Positions 34,338 to 42,759 of a stretch of 64,000 nt of DNA are shown one piece after another. This stretch comes from Desulfovibrio sp. Lineage in GTDB: Bacteria > Desulfobacterota > Desulfovibrionia > Desulfovibrionales > Desulfovibrionaceae. The stretch lies in contig JACQYS010000011.1 of assembly GCA_016208105.1 (NCBI GenBank), positions 1-64,000 on the forward strand. The letters run 5' to 3'. Made by a program: the position numbers and the translations under genes. The notes under the pieces were generated by a model. The model made no database searches. It was not told the origin of the DNA and saw only the letters and a program-made list of their open reading frames with translations. The stretch's first letter is position 1. Every line of letters begins with the position of its first letter.

Positions 34338-34655
34338 ATGCAAGCCAACCCTTTCACCAAACCCCAAACCATCCCCATGAACTGGACCGTCTACCTCCTA
34401 ACCTGCGCTGACAGCACCCTCTATTGCGGCATTACCCGCGACGTTGCCCGCAGGCTGGACGAGCACAACGGCCTCATCCCCGGCGGGGCCAGGTACACCC
34501 GGTCCCGCAGGCCGGTTGAGTTGGTGGGGAGCAAGCTGGTGGCGGACAGGTCCGAGGCCTTGAAGCTTGAACGTACAATCAAACGCATGAAGCGGGCGCA
34601 GAAGCTGGCCTTCTTTCAGAATGCCACCCCCGAGCCCGCTTCGGAAAACAGTTAG
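34338..34655 (+). CDS. GIY-YIG nuclease superfamily protein (UPF0213 type)
   Basis: About 105 residues from this ATG, or 92 from the ATG at 34377; the family usually starts close to the second (MNWTVYLLTCADSTLYCGIT), and neither start has a ribosome site. The GIY-YIG core is present as VYLLTCAD-x2-LYCGIT, followed by the conserved ARRLDEHNG and RYTRSRRPVELV segments. Single-domain proteins of this kind are small DNA nucleases with poorly known roles. It is divergent from higBA, with its start inside the higB promoter side. Confidence 0.78.
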   Translation: MQANPFTKPQTIPMNWTVYLLTCADSTLYCGITRDVARRLDEHNGLIPGGARYTRSRRPVELVGSKLVADRSEALKLERTIKRMKRAQKLAFFQNATPEPASENS

Positions 34656-34695
34656 CCCCGCACCCTCTGCGGGCCGCCCAGTCTTTCAGCCAGCG

Positions 34696-35052
34696 TTACT
34701 TCTTCACTGCACCCTTCACCCGGGTGAACAGCTGCCCGTTCCCGACGATGCTGTCACTGCCCTTCACGTAGCCGAACCGGATGGTGCCGGACGGCCCGAA
34801 CCCCACGCCGCCGTAGACGCTCAAAAGCCCGTTCTCGATGGCCGCCGGGCACAGCTGCGGCCCGCCGAACACCATGCCGCTCACGGCCACCACGAAGATG
34901 TTGTCTTCTTTGGTTATCTCCAGGGTGATGCTGGGGCTGCCCTGGGACTTCCAGGTGCCGATGAAGTCCTTGTCGCTGGCGGCCATGGCCGTCAATGCGC
35001 CCGAGAGGATAAGAATGGCCAGAATGGGTACGATGGCTTCGTTCTTGAACAT
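34696..35052 (-). CDS. Secreted hypothetical protein, 118 residues
   Basis: A signal peptide (IVPILAILILSGALTAMA, probable cut before ASDKDF) is followed by a small beta-barrel-like domain: FIGTWKSQGSPSITLEI, then IFVVAVSGMVFGGPQ and GTIRFGYVKGSDS. The opening GTW motif resembles lipocalin-like or DUF-type secreted domains, but no assignment is made. The ATG has a GGAGGGG site about eight bases upstream; the longer frame to 35127 is rejected. It lies 38 bases downstream of the secreted PLD nuclease gene on the same strand, so the two may be cotranscribed. Confidence 0.7.
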   Translation of the reverse strand: MFKNEAIVPILAILILSGALTAMAASDKDFIGTWKSQGSPSITLEITKEDNIFVVAVSGMVFGGPQLCPAAIENGLLSVYGGVGFGPSGTIRFGYVKGSDSIVGNGQLFTRVKGAVKK

Positions 35053-35090
35053 GGCGCGCCCCCTCCGGTGAGAGTTGTTGGTCAGGCTCA

Positions 35091-35618
35091 CTAGTACACT
35101 TCGGCGTGCTGCTTGTGCGCGGCCCATTCGCCGCTGTAGAGCTTGGCCATCTCCTTGGACCGGATGACCAATAGATTCTCCGCGTTGTTCTCCTCAGCGC
35201 CCCTGGTGAAGTTGAAGCTGCCGGTGATGACGGTTTCCGCGTCGATCACCATGACCTTGTTGTGGGCCATGGCGTGCATGGCGTCTATCATGACCGGGAT
35301 GCCCGCGCTGCTGAGCATGGGAGCCACGCTGGCCTTGTCGGTGCGGTTGCTCTTGTCGAGTATGGCGGCCACGGCCACGCCGCGCTTCTTGGCCTCCACC
35401 AGGGCCTGGGCGATGGCCCTGTTGTTGAAGTTGAAGGCCTGCACCAGAATCGAGGTCTTGGCCTTGCCGATCTCGCGCACCACGGCGTCCTGGGCGCCGC
35501 CCTTGGGGCTGAAGAAGACCTCCACGGGCGTGTTGTTAAGCGTCATGGACTCGGCCACGGCCAGGCCGGGCGCGGCCAGGGCCAGAAGAAGGCTCAAGGC
35601 GAAGGCGAATCGGTGCAT
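35091..35618 (-). CDS. Secreted phospholipase D family nuclease (Nuc-like)
   Basis: A 175-residue protein with a signal peptide (FALSLLLALAAPGLAVA) and a single HKD motif, HNKVMVIDAETVITGSFNFT, near residue 115. Upstream is the family segment EVFFSPKGGAQDAVVREI. One-motif PLD proteins of this size (Nuc type) dimerise to make an active site and cut DNA without sequence preference, using no metal. The export signal suggests use of extracellular DNA or a periplasmic barrier. The ATG at 35618 follows a GAGGGGGG run. It is unrelated in size and motif number to the 598-residue PLD protein at 4119. Confidence 0.87.
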   Translation of the reverse strand: MHRFAFALSLLLALAAPGLAVAESMTLNNTPVEVFFSPKGGAQDAVVREIGKAKTSILVQAFNFNNRAIAQALVEAKKRGVAVAAILDKSNRTDKASVAPMLSSAGIPVMIDAMHAMAHNKVMVIDAETVITGSFNFTRGAEENNAENLLVIRSKEMAKLYSGEWAAHKQHAEVY

Positions 35619-35655
35619 GGGTACCCCCCTCTTTTCCTCGGGTTCGGGTTTCGTA

Positions 35656-36102
35656 TTAGCTGCCGGCCTTCCCGGCCGGCGGTTTGTCCGGAGTCTTGGT
35701 CGTCCTTTTCCGTGTGTGGCGTCCTGGCAGGGGGGCATCCCCAGCCAGCGTGTGCGCTTGGGCCTCCTGCTGCCTCTTCCAGGCCGCGAGCAATTCGCCG
35801 ATGTAGCTCTGGTAGCCCTTGCCGATGCTCCGGTACCAGTTGAGCACCTCGGCATCGAGGCGGATGGAGATCATCACCCGCTTTGGCCTGGGCCGTATCT
35901 GCCCGGCCAGGTCTTCGATTCCCGGAAACTCGCCCCCCGGCTTGCCGCCCGCAGAGCTCCCCGAAATGTTCCCGGCCTCGCCCCGCCGCGCGCGCATCCG
36001 GGGTTTGCTTTCGTTTGCCTCGCCGGACGGGCCGGACGCCTCCGGCGGTGCCGCAAGCTCCAGGCCGTCCTTGGAGACCCTCTTGCGGTCTTTCTTCTTC
36101 AT
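35656..36102 (-). CDS. BrnA-like antitoxin/regulator without a toxin partner
   Basis: A 148-residue protein with a BrnA-type ribbon-helix-helix core near residues 70-112 (RPKRVMISIRLDAEVLNWY, then GYQSYIGELLAAW). Unlike BrnA at 32193, it has a long charged N-terminal tail (MKKKDRKRVSKDG and onwards) and a basic C-terminal tail. No BrnT gene lies on either side. It may be an orphan antitoxin or a DNA-binding regulator. The ribosome site is weak. Upstream DNA contains a doubled TTTTGTATAT at 36184-36207 that may be its promoter or operator. Confidence 0.75.
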   Translation of the reverse strand: MKKKDRKRVSKDGLELAAPPEASGPSGEANESKPRMRARRGEAGNISGSSAGGKPGGEFPGIEDLAGQIRPRPKRVMISIRLDAEVLNWYRSIGKGYQSYIGELLAAWKRQQEAQAHTLAGDAPLPGRHTRKRTTKTPDKPPAGKAGS

Positions 36103-36574
36103 GCCGTCGCTTTCTTTTCGCAGGCGCTCGCCAAGTGTCTGTTTTAACAGATTGAAATAGAAGTATTACGCAGCTTTTGTGATGTTTTGTATATACTTTT
36201 TGTATATCTGTCTAGAGGGTGAAAAATATTTGTTACCCAAAAGCAGTGTTCCGGATATTGGAATTCTAGGTACGGCCGTCCAGACCCGAGCCATTTTCGG
36301 CATCACCCCCAGTGGACATTTGGGGGGAGTGCATATATGAAAATAGCGTCAAAGAGTTTAAAAAAAATCCAATAAATTAAACCGTTACTATGGTGTGTTT
36401 GGCATAGATCACTGAGCATGTACTGAAGAAACAAAGCATTGCCTTGCGCCGCGTTATGCACAGGGGGTGACGAAGCAGTAGTACGATCAACCCACTCGAG
36501 TAAGGCCAAGCAGACGAAACGACGGGGCCGGTAACGGCCTGCGAAACCGCGCAAGCGCCAAGAGTGAGGATGAT
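36103..36574. other. AT-rich gap at the right edge of the accessory region
   Basis: No gene is supported. The sequence TTTTGTATATACTTTTTGTATAT around 36184-36207 is a direct repeat and could be an operator for the leftward BrnA-like gene. Composition returns to core values after about 36470. Confidence 0.4.
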
Positions 36575-37135
36575 ATGCAGCGCTACAGCATAACCGAGTA
36601 CCAGGACGCCACCCCCGCCACCCGTGAAGTCTACGACGACTTCATGCGTTCAACCGGCGACACCCAGGTTCCCCTGTGGCTGAAAACCCTGGGCCACAGC
36701 CCGGCCCTGGCCAAAGCCTACTGGGAACGCGCCAAGGGCACGCTCCTTAGCGGCTCACTGCCGCTGCCCCTAAAAGAGATGATCGTGTTCGCGGTGTCGG
36801 CCAAAAACGGCGCCCGCTATTGCTCCGCCTGCCACGCCCACTGCGTGTTGAGCCTGGACACCTCCCTCACCTTTGACGACCTGCAAAACATGATAGCCTC
36901 GGGCACCAGTGACAAATTCCCGGCCTACTACCGCAGCGTGGTGCGCTTCGCCCTGAAGGCAGCCGCGGACGCAAACGCCCTCACCGACGCCGACTTCGAG
37001 GAACTGGCCGGGGAGGGGTTCACCCAGGGGGAGATCTGCGAGATAATAGCCGTCATCGACATGACCACCATGTTCAACGTGTACACCAGCTCGCTTAAGA
37101 TCGACCTCGATCCCGATTATCGCGCCATTCTTTAG
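36575..37135 (+). CDS. AhpD-like carboxymuconolactone decarboxylase family protein
   Basis: A 186-residue protein of the CMD/AhpD superfamily. It has the redox C-x2-C motif CSACHAHCV near residue 88, with the typical preceding LKEMIVFAVSAKNGARYC. Members with this motif act as thiol-dependent alkylhydroperoxidases; true CMD enzymes lack it. A TGAGGAT site precedes the ATG. A kinase gene begins 38 bases after its stop, so they may be cotranscribed, linking peroxide handling to signalling. Confidence 0.88.
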   Translation: MQRYSITEYQDATPATREVYDDFMRSTGDTQVPLWLKTLGHSPALAKAYWERAKGTLLSGSLPLPLKEMIVFAVSAKNGARYCSACHAHCVLSLDTSLTFDDLQNMIASGTSDKFPAYYRSVVRFALKAAADANALTDADFEELAGEGFTQGEICEIIAVIDMTTMFNVYTSSLKIDLDPDYRAIL

Positions 37136-37173
37136 CGCCTGTTTCTGCAGAGCATAGAACAGCGGAACCGCCC

Positions 37174-38367
37174 ATGAGCGACAGGACCACCCACCAGCTG
37201 GTGCGCTACGAGGCGCTCTTCAAACTGCTCTCGGACATTCAGTCCGTGGACGACGTCCTGGTCATCGGGCGGCGAGTGGCCACCCAGTGGAAATATTTCG
37301 CCGACGTTCCCAGCTGGCGCCTGGTGATCCGCACGGGCGAAGATTTTCTGGTGATGGACGGCCTGCCCGGCGAGGCGAGCATCGCCACTGTCAGGGAGCT
37401 CGAGGCCTGGGACAGGCACCACCTGGACAGCAAGCTGCCCCGCATAATGGATGTGGCAAGCCGGACAGACGAGCTTTCACCTCCGGCCCATCTGGCCGGA
37501 GAGTCCATCAGAGCCGTCTACGTGCTGCCCGTGGTGCGCGCGGGCAGCGTCCTTGGCCTTGTGAGCGCGGCCGTCCGCCACTTTCCCGTAAGCGACCTGG
37601 ACGCGAAGTTCATCCACCTTTTCGGAAACTATCTGGCCGAGCGCGTGTCGGACATCACCAGGCGCAAACAGGCCGAGCAGTTCAGGCGGCACGTGGAGCG
37701 AATCATCCGCCACGACATCAAGTCCCCGCTGTCCGGGCTGCACGCTCTGGCTTCCTGCGCCCTGGACGACCCCGTGGACGAGGGGCTGCGCGAAATGATT
37801 CCCTTCATATTAAACTCGGTCCAGCGGGTGGTCCGGCTGGTTGATGCCTCCGACGCCTTTCTCAAGATGGAGAGCGGCGCGTACCAGCCGGATGCCAAGT
37901 GGTTCGACCTGGGGCAGACCTGCGCCAACATCGAGCTGGGCCTGAGAACGCTGGCCAGGTCGATGGGGGTGCGCCTTGTCCTGCCGGACGGCGATCTGCG
38001 GGCCTACGGCGAGGAGTTCCTCGTAGAGGACATGCTCATGAACCTGGTGAGAAACGCCGTGGAGGCCTCGCCGGAGGAGGGCGTGGTCACGCTGTCTTGC
38101 CGGAAGGAGAAGGACAGCCTGCGCATCGACATCCACAACCATGGGGCGGTGCCCGAGGACGTGCGCGCGGTGTTCTTCGAAAAATACGCCACCTTCGGAA
38201 AACCCTGGGGAACCGGGCTTGGAACCTACTCCGCCCAGCTCATCGCCAGGGCCCACGGCGGCAGCATCGGGTTTGTCACCTCCAAGGAAGAGGGTACCAC
38301 GGTGAACGTGGTGCTGCCCCATCCTGCCACGCAGCCGGAAGCAAGGGCGGGGCACTGGGCCACGTAG
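37174..38367 (+). CDS. Soluble GAF-like sensor histidine kinase (HDIKSP type)
   Basis: A 397-residue cytoplasmic kinase with no membrane helix. Residues 1-165 look like a GAF-type sensor (ALFKLLSDIQSVDDVLVIG, then IRAVYVLPVVRAGSVLGLVSA). The H-box is RIIRHDIKSPLSGL near residue 180, and the HATPase ends with KPWGTGLGTYSAQLIARAHGG. The same H-box and G-box layout occurs in the kinases at 48935 and 54730, indicating a small paralogous family. No regulator is adjacent. The ribosome site is weak. It may be coupled to the AhpD-like gene. Confidence 0.9.
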   Translation: MSDRTTHQLVRYEALFKLLSDIQSVDDVLVIGRRVATQWKYFADVPSWRLVIRTGEDFLVMDGLPGEASIATVRELEAWDRHHLDSKLPRIMDVASRTDELSPPAHLAGESIRAVYVLPVVRAGSVLGLVSAAVRHFPVSDLDAKFIHLFGNYLAERVSDITRRKQAEQFRRHVERIIRHDIKSPLSGLHALASCALDDPVDEGLREMIPFILNSVQRVVRLVDASDAFLKMESGAYQPDAKWFDLGQTCANIELGLRTLARSMGVRLVLPDGDLRAYGEEFLVEDMLMNLVRNAVEASPEEGVVTLSCRKEKDSLRIDIHNHGAVPEDVRAVFFEKYATFGKPWGTGLGTYSAQLIARAHGGSIGFVTSKEEGTTVNVVLPHPATQPEARAGHWAT

Positions 38368-38842
38368 CGGCCCTTCCCAAATATTCCCGCGGGCGTCGCC
38401 GCCGCTCAACAGCCGACCATTAAGGCTTGGTGCGCATGCCGCATACTCTGGTTTCCCGGGAGTACACTCCAGGACCTTCTGACCGTATTCCGCGCCTCCT
38501 CCATGCTGTCTGATCCGGGATTCGCCCCAGTCTCAGTTCTTTCGCCATTGCCGCTTCCGGTGTGCCTGGAATGCTCTTCCCGGCGGATGCACTGCTTGCT
38601 TGGGCCGTACTGTAAATAGTGGGCGGCAAATATCCGGTTTCTTTTATTCCCCAGACACCTGAATCGGGGGTCATGTTTGGACCAATGGTTTTACATCCTG
38701 TGGATCGATTTTTGGAATAAGTTTGGCGCATTTGAACTTGCGTACACAATAATTGAAGGATATTGCCCCGATATTCCGTTCAGCACCTACTTCGTTTTCG
38801 CAACAGGAGTTCCAAACCGTCGCTTCAAAAGGGGGGGATGTC
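38368..38842. other. Gap upstream of the chemoreceptor gene
   Basis: No gene supported in 475 bases. CCCGATAT at 38767-38774 resembles the -10 of a sigma-28 promoter (GCCGATAA), but the matching -35 is weak (AATA), so it is not called. The GGGGGG run before 38843 is the ribosome site. Confidence 0.3.
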
Positions 38843-40897
38843 ATGGCCTTTTTGCGTGATTTGAGCATCTATTTCAAACTGGCGGCAAGCTTTCTGGTCA
38901 TGCTTCTCTTGACCATGGTCCTGGCGGTGAGCGGCTACTCCATCCTGGGCACCATCCACGACTCCTCCAGCGAAGTCTCAGACGTCTGGCTGCCGGCCAT
39001 GCGGGCCACGGCCATCATGACGGACGCTGCCAACAATTTCCGCCGGGCCGAGTTCCAGCATATAATCACTGAATCCACTGAAGATCATAAGATGATCGAA
39101 GAGCGCATGGCCAAGGCCAAGAAGAACATGGCCGAAGCCGAGGCGCAGCTTGCGAAGCTTTCTCTGCCCGAGGAGTTCAAGTCCACCATGAAGGCGTATG
39201 CCGCCTCCTGGCAGGATTTCCTGCGGGTGAACGTCAAGCTGGTCGAGATCTCCAACAAACAGAACGACGCAGAGGCCATCAAGCTCATCCGCGGCGAATC
39301 CGCCAAGGTGTTCAACCAGGCCCTGGGCTCCCTGGACAAGCTGAACTCCATGGCCCAGGATCGCGGCATCCAGGCGGGCAACGCCGTGGACCAGACCATC
39401 ATGTCCGGCAAGACGCGCACCATGATAATAGCAGGCATCATCCTGGCTCTGGGCCTTTGCGCCACCATAGCCCTGCCGAACCTCATCACCAAGCGGCTCA
39501 AGGAAACCCAGATGCACGCCGAAGAGGTGGCGGCAGGAAATCTCGACAGCTGCCTGGCGGTATGCGCCCACGACGAGATCGGTCGCCTGCAGAAGGCGCT
39601 TATGGATATGCTCTGCAAGCTAAAGGAGCAGCTCTCCTTCTCCGACGGTGTGCTCAAGGGCATGACCATTCCCTGCTCGGTGTTTTCCCCCCAGGACACC
39701 ACGGTCTTCACCAACCAGCTCATGATCGACCTTCTGGAGCGTGGTGGAAAGCCCGAGGACTACTACGGACAGACCTCGGGCGGCTTCATCTGGGGCGAAC
39801 CCGGCAAGGACACCATCTCCAGCATCGCCCTGCGTGAGAACCGCTCCATCACGGCCGAGCGCGAATTCACCACCCACAAGGGCAACAAGCGCCATGCCCG
39901 CATCTCCTCCTCGCCGTTCTACGACCCCACCGGCCACGTGCTGGGCACCCTTTCGGTGTGGATCGATCTGACGGCCATCAAGGAGCAGGAAGCCCTGATC
40001 GCCCAGCAGAACGAGAAGATCACCCAGGTGGCCGTGCAGGCCGAACAGGTGGCCGAGGCCGTGTCCGCGGCTTCCGAACAGCTCTCGGCCCAGATCGAGC
40101 AGGCCGCCAGAGGCGCCGAGACCCAGCGCGACAGGGCCGCCGAGACCGCCACGGCCATGGAAGAGATGAACGCCACGGTGCTTGAGGTGGCCCAGAACGC
40201 CCACACCGCCGCCACCCGTTCCGAGCAGGCCCGGGGCAAGGCCCAGGACGGCCAGGGCGTGGTGGACAACGTGATCAATTCCACGGAGATCGTCCGGACC
40301 CAGGCCCTGCAGCTTCTTGAGAAGATGGGCCAGATGGACGGACGCGCCCGGGATATCGGGCGGGTGCTGAACGTGATTTCCGACATAGCCGACCAGACCA
40401 ACCTGCTGGCCCTGAACGCCGCCATCGAGGCCGCCAGAGCAGGCGAAGCCGGGCGCGGGTTCGCCGTGGTGGCCGACGAGGTGCGAAAGCTGGCCGAGAA
40501 GACCATGACCGCCACCCACGAGGTGGAGGAGGCCATAACGAGCATCCAGCGCGAATCCAAGGACAACATGCTAAGCGTGGACCAGACTGCCAAGGCCATC
40601 GAGGAGGTCACCTCCCTGGCCGCCGAGTCCGGGGACGCCCTGAAATCGATCGTATCCCTGTCGGATTCCTCCACCATGGAGGTGCACGCCATCGCCACCG
40701 CAGCCGAGGAGCAGTCCGCGGCCAGCGAGGAGATCAACCGGGCTGTGGCCGAGATCAACAGGATATCCATGGAGACCGCCCAGACCATGTCCCACTCCAC
40801 GGACGCGGTCATCGATCTCTCCCGCCAGGCTTCGGCCCTGCATGAGCTCATCTTCAGCATGCGCGGGACCAGCGGAAAGAAGTCCATCGGGGCCTGA
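38843..40897 (+). CDS. Methyl-accepting chemotaxis protein with 4HB and PAS domains
   Basis: A 684-residue chemoreceptor. Helix 1 is at residues 12-35, a periplasmic four-helix bundle (contains [20 protein letters not shown]) reaches helix 2 at 194-215, and HAMP follows. An intracellular PAS region ([21 protein letters not shown], then [19 protein letters not shown]) precedes the MA signalling domain with the hairpin tip [21 protein letters not shown]. The PAS domain between HAMP and MA allows internal sensing, for example of redox state. It ends at a terminator, and CheX lies on the opposite strand just beyond. The start at 38753 is rejected because the GGGGGG ribosome site precedes 38843. 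Confidence 0.93.
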   Translation: MAFLRDLSIYFKLAASFLVMLLLTMVLAVSGYSILGTIHDSSSEVSDVWLPAMRATAIMTDAANNFRRAEFQHIITESTEDHKMIEERMAKAKKNMAEAEAQLAKLSLPEEFKSTMKAYAASWQDFLRVNVKLVEISNKQNDAEAIKLIRGESAKVFNQALGSLDKLNSMAQDRGIQAGNAVDQTIMSGKTRTMIIAGIILALGLCATIALPNLITKRLKETQMHAEEVAAGNLDSCLAVCAHDEIGRLQKALMDMLCKLKEQLSFSDGVLKGMTIPCSVFSPQDTTVFTNQLMIDLLERGGKPEDYYGQTSGGFIWGEPGKDTISSIALRENRSITAEREFTTHKGNKRHARISSSPFYDPTGHVLGTLSVWIDLTAIKEQEALIAQQNEKITQVAVQAEQVAEAVSAASEQLSAQIEQAARGAETQRDRAAETATAMEEMNATVLEVAQNAHTAATRSEQARGKAQDGQGVVDNVINSTEIVRTQALQLLEKMGQMDGRARDIGRVLNVISDIADQTNLLALNAAIEAARAGEAGRGFAVVADEVRKLAEKTMTATHEVEEAITSIQRESKDNMLSVDQTAKAIEEVTSLAAESGDALKSIVSLSDSSTMEVHAIATAAEEQSAASEEINRAVAEINRISMETAQTMSHSTDAVIDLSRQASALHELIFSMRGTSGKKSIGA

Positions 40898-40935
40898 TTA
40901 CTCCCCCAGAGCACGGCTTTGCCTTGAATGAAATG

Positions 40936-40974
40936 CGCCCCGGGTGAACGGTTTCACCCGGGGCGTTTGTTTTG
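40936..40974. terminator. Terminator between the chemoreceptor and cheX
   Basis: CGCCCCGGGTGAA at 40936-40948 pairs with TTCACCCGGGGCG at 40953-40965, followed by TTTGTTTT on the plus strand. It can act in both directions. Confidence 0.85.
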
Positions 40975-41007
40975 GCAGGCTGGCCAGGGGAGGGAAGAGC
41001 GCCCACT

Positions 41008-41646
41008 TTAGTCCTTCCTTTTCTGCAAAAGCTCCACGTCGAACTCGTCCAAACGCTTCTCCTTGTGCGCCTGCGCGCCGTTCTCCGCCGCTTCCTTGGC
41101 CATCTCTTCCTTGGACGGCCTGTGCCAGAGGGTCACCTTCTCGGGCAGCGGGTCGAACTTGTGGTAGGATCTGTGGTGGGCCATGGATATTTCCGCCACG
41201 AAGGCGCCGTACGCGGTGGAAAATGGAACGGAGAGTATGGGGGCAGGGCTTATGTGGCTTATCACGTGGCCTTTGCCCGTGATGACCGATGGCGTGGCCG
41301 CCTTGAGGTGGATGCCGTCCGTGGAGAGGTGCATGCGCGCCTGGCCCGCGATCATGTTGGTCAGCTCGCCCACTGCGTCCGCGATGTTTTCGTCGATCTC
41401 GGTGTAGTTTTCCCCTAGCATGGCGTTGGTGATTTTTAGGATCACGGCCTTCTCGAACGTCACCGAGAGCACGCCCGTCATGTCCCCGGTAAGGCCTATG
41501 ACCCCGGTGACGTCCCCGGCGGCCGTGCGCGCCAGGTTGACGTAGGGTTTGCCGGGCTCCACCACCACCTGGGCCATTTTGAGCAGGACGTCCGTAACGG
41601 CCTGGAGAATGGGGTTTATGAAGGTGACGCTGTAGTCTGAGTCCAT
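41008..41646 (-). CDS. cheX: CheX-like phosphatase
   Basis: A 212-residue protein whose first 150 residues are a CheC/CheX/FliY-type domain. The catalytic E-x2-N motif is present in VGELTNMIAGQAR near residue 95, after TNAMLGENYTEID. CheX dephosphorylates CheY and related receivers. A charged C-terminal extension of about 50 residues (KFDPLPEKVTLWHRPSKEE onwards) is not part of the usual domain. It is convergent with the chemoreceptor, and the GAGG site before its ATG is good. It could reset any of the receiver proteins encoded downstream. Confidence 0.88.
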   Translation of the reverse strand: MDSDYSVTFINPILQAVTDVLLKMAQVVVEPGKPYVNLARTAAGDVTGVIGLTGDMTGVLSVTFEKAVILKITNAMLGENYTEIDENIADAVGELTNMIAGQARMHLSTDGIHLKAATPSVITGKGHVISHISPAPILSVPFSTAYGAFVAEISMAHHRSYHKFDPLPEKVTLWHRPSKEEMAKEAAENGAQAHKEKRLDEFDVELLQKRKD

Positions 41647-41852
41647 GGGGGATCCTCATGGTGGTTGCGCGCCGAATAAGCCTGCCCGCTTGGAGCCGGG
41701 AATGAACTAGCTTCTACAAGAAAACGTATTTCATTAAATATGTCCAGGCCCGGGAAGCCCTTATGGGCGAAGCACTTTGCTTCGAGGCTGGCCGGGGGTT
41801 CTTCCCTTGGCGAGCCGCTCCTGCTGATAACGTTTTTTTTTAAAAATCCCTC

Positions 41853-41881
41853 TGGACAACCTTCTGGGAGAGGCCTATATT
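41853..41881 (+). promoter_or_regulatory. Sigma-70-like promoter of a possible small RNA
   Basis: TGGACA at 41853-41858, a 17-base spacer and TATATT at 41876-41881 match five of six positions in each hexamer. No ORF follows, but a terminator lies 220 bases downstream. Confidence 0.55.
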
Positions 41882-41887
41882 GTAGTC

Positions 41888-42131
41888 GTGTTCCAGGAGA
41901 CTGTTGGTTCACCTTCAACGGAGGCGATACCATTGGGCCAATCTGAAGAAGAGCAGCATTTTCTGAAGTAGAGCACCAAGAGGCCAGAGAAAAAACTACA
42001 TCCTGGCAAACTCAAGATGGAGTAACCATCCGCTCTACAGGTACGGCAAAGACAGCCACTTGAAACCATTAGACTACTACAGAGTTTGAACCTACTGGCC
42101 CTGTCCTTCACTGGACGGGGCCTTTCTTTTG
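41888..42131 (+). ncRNA. Candidate intergenic small RNA, about 244 nt
   Basis: Defined only by its ends: a good promoter at 41853-41881 and a terminator hairpin at 42098-42131. The transcript would contain no ORF with a ribosome site. I compared it by eye with tmRNA, SRP RNA, RNase P and 6S RNA landmarks and saw none. Several GGA triplets are present, but not in a clear CsrB-like series. The strand is opposite to cheX. Confidence 0.4.
42098..42131 (+). terminator. Terminator with no protein gene upstream
   Basis: GGCCCTGTCC at 42098-42107 pairs with GGACGGGGCC at 42113-42122 (one G-U pair), followed by TTTCTTTT. It lacks a T tract on the minus strand, so it belongs to plus-strand transcription. 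Confidence 0.75.
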
Positions 42132-42267
42132 CAGTGCTTGCGGCTTGCAACAACAGCTCACTGCTTTGTCGCATGCGCGACGCATTGTCCGCGTGGATTG
42201 ATACGGCGAGCCGCACAGGGCCTGCCAGCTCGGGCCGCCGGTGTGTGCGAGTGCAGCAGGGGCAACG

Positions 42268-42492
42268 TCAGTGAGGCGTCAATCCGGTGATGTACACGGC
42301 CCTCTCATACGCCCAGGTGAAAGGTGCGGTGTCGACATTTATCAACCCCACGAACGGCGTATTGAGGTCTATTATTATAGTTATCACCAAAAGGATGATG
42401 ATGAACGTGCACACCTCGTATGCGGTCTGGGTTTTCTTGTTGCTTACGCGCGTGAGGTACACCTTGACGAGCATCACGTAGTAGCCGACCAC
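42268..42492 (-). CDS. Small membrane protein, about 74 residues
   Basis: A minus-strand frame with strongly G/C-biased third positions, unlike the frames on the other strand. The protein has two hydrophobic stretches, VVGYYVMLVKVYL near the N-terminus and VCTFIIILLVITIII in the middle. The start is uncertain: GTG at 42492, ATG at 42474, and no clear ribosome site. No family is recognised. Confidence 0.5.
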   Translation of the reverse strand: MVGYYVMLVKVYLTRVSNKKTQTAYEVCTFIIILLVITIIIDLNTPFVGLINVDTAPFTWAYERAVYITGLTPH

Positions 42493-42759
42493 AATCTCAA
42501 GGCAAACACCATATTGAAGCTTTCCTCATGAGTCGTGATTTCAGGCGCAATATATTCAAGCCGCATGCGCCTGGGCAAGCCTTAAGAATACGCATCAATC
42601 CTGAGGGCCTTTCAAGAAGGCTCGCCATAAAAGCTCATGCGGTCCGGCAACAAAGCACCGCCAGCGCTTGCCCAGAATCTCATTTATCTGTTACGGCCAC
42701 GAAGGATCACGCAATCTTTCGGTGCTGGGTGCCACGCCCAACTGGAGTACGGCCAGCGC

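Noticed and set aside
38748-38774. Sigma-28 promoter for the chemoreceptor gene
   Set aside because: The -10 matches six of eight bases, but the -35 matches only two of four at the right distance.
41888-42131. 6S RNA, tmRNA, SRP RNA or CsrB-type RNA
   Set aside because: None of the conserved sequence landmarks of these RNAs was found by eye; the interval is only reported as an unclassified candidate.
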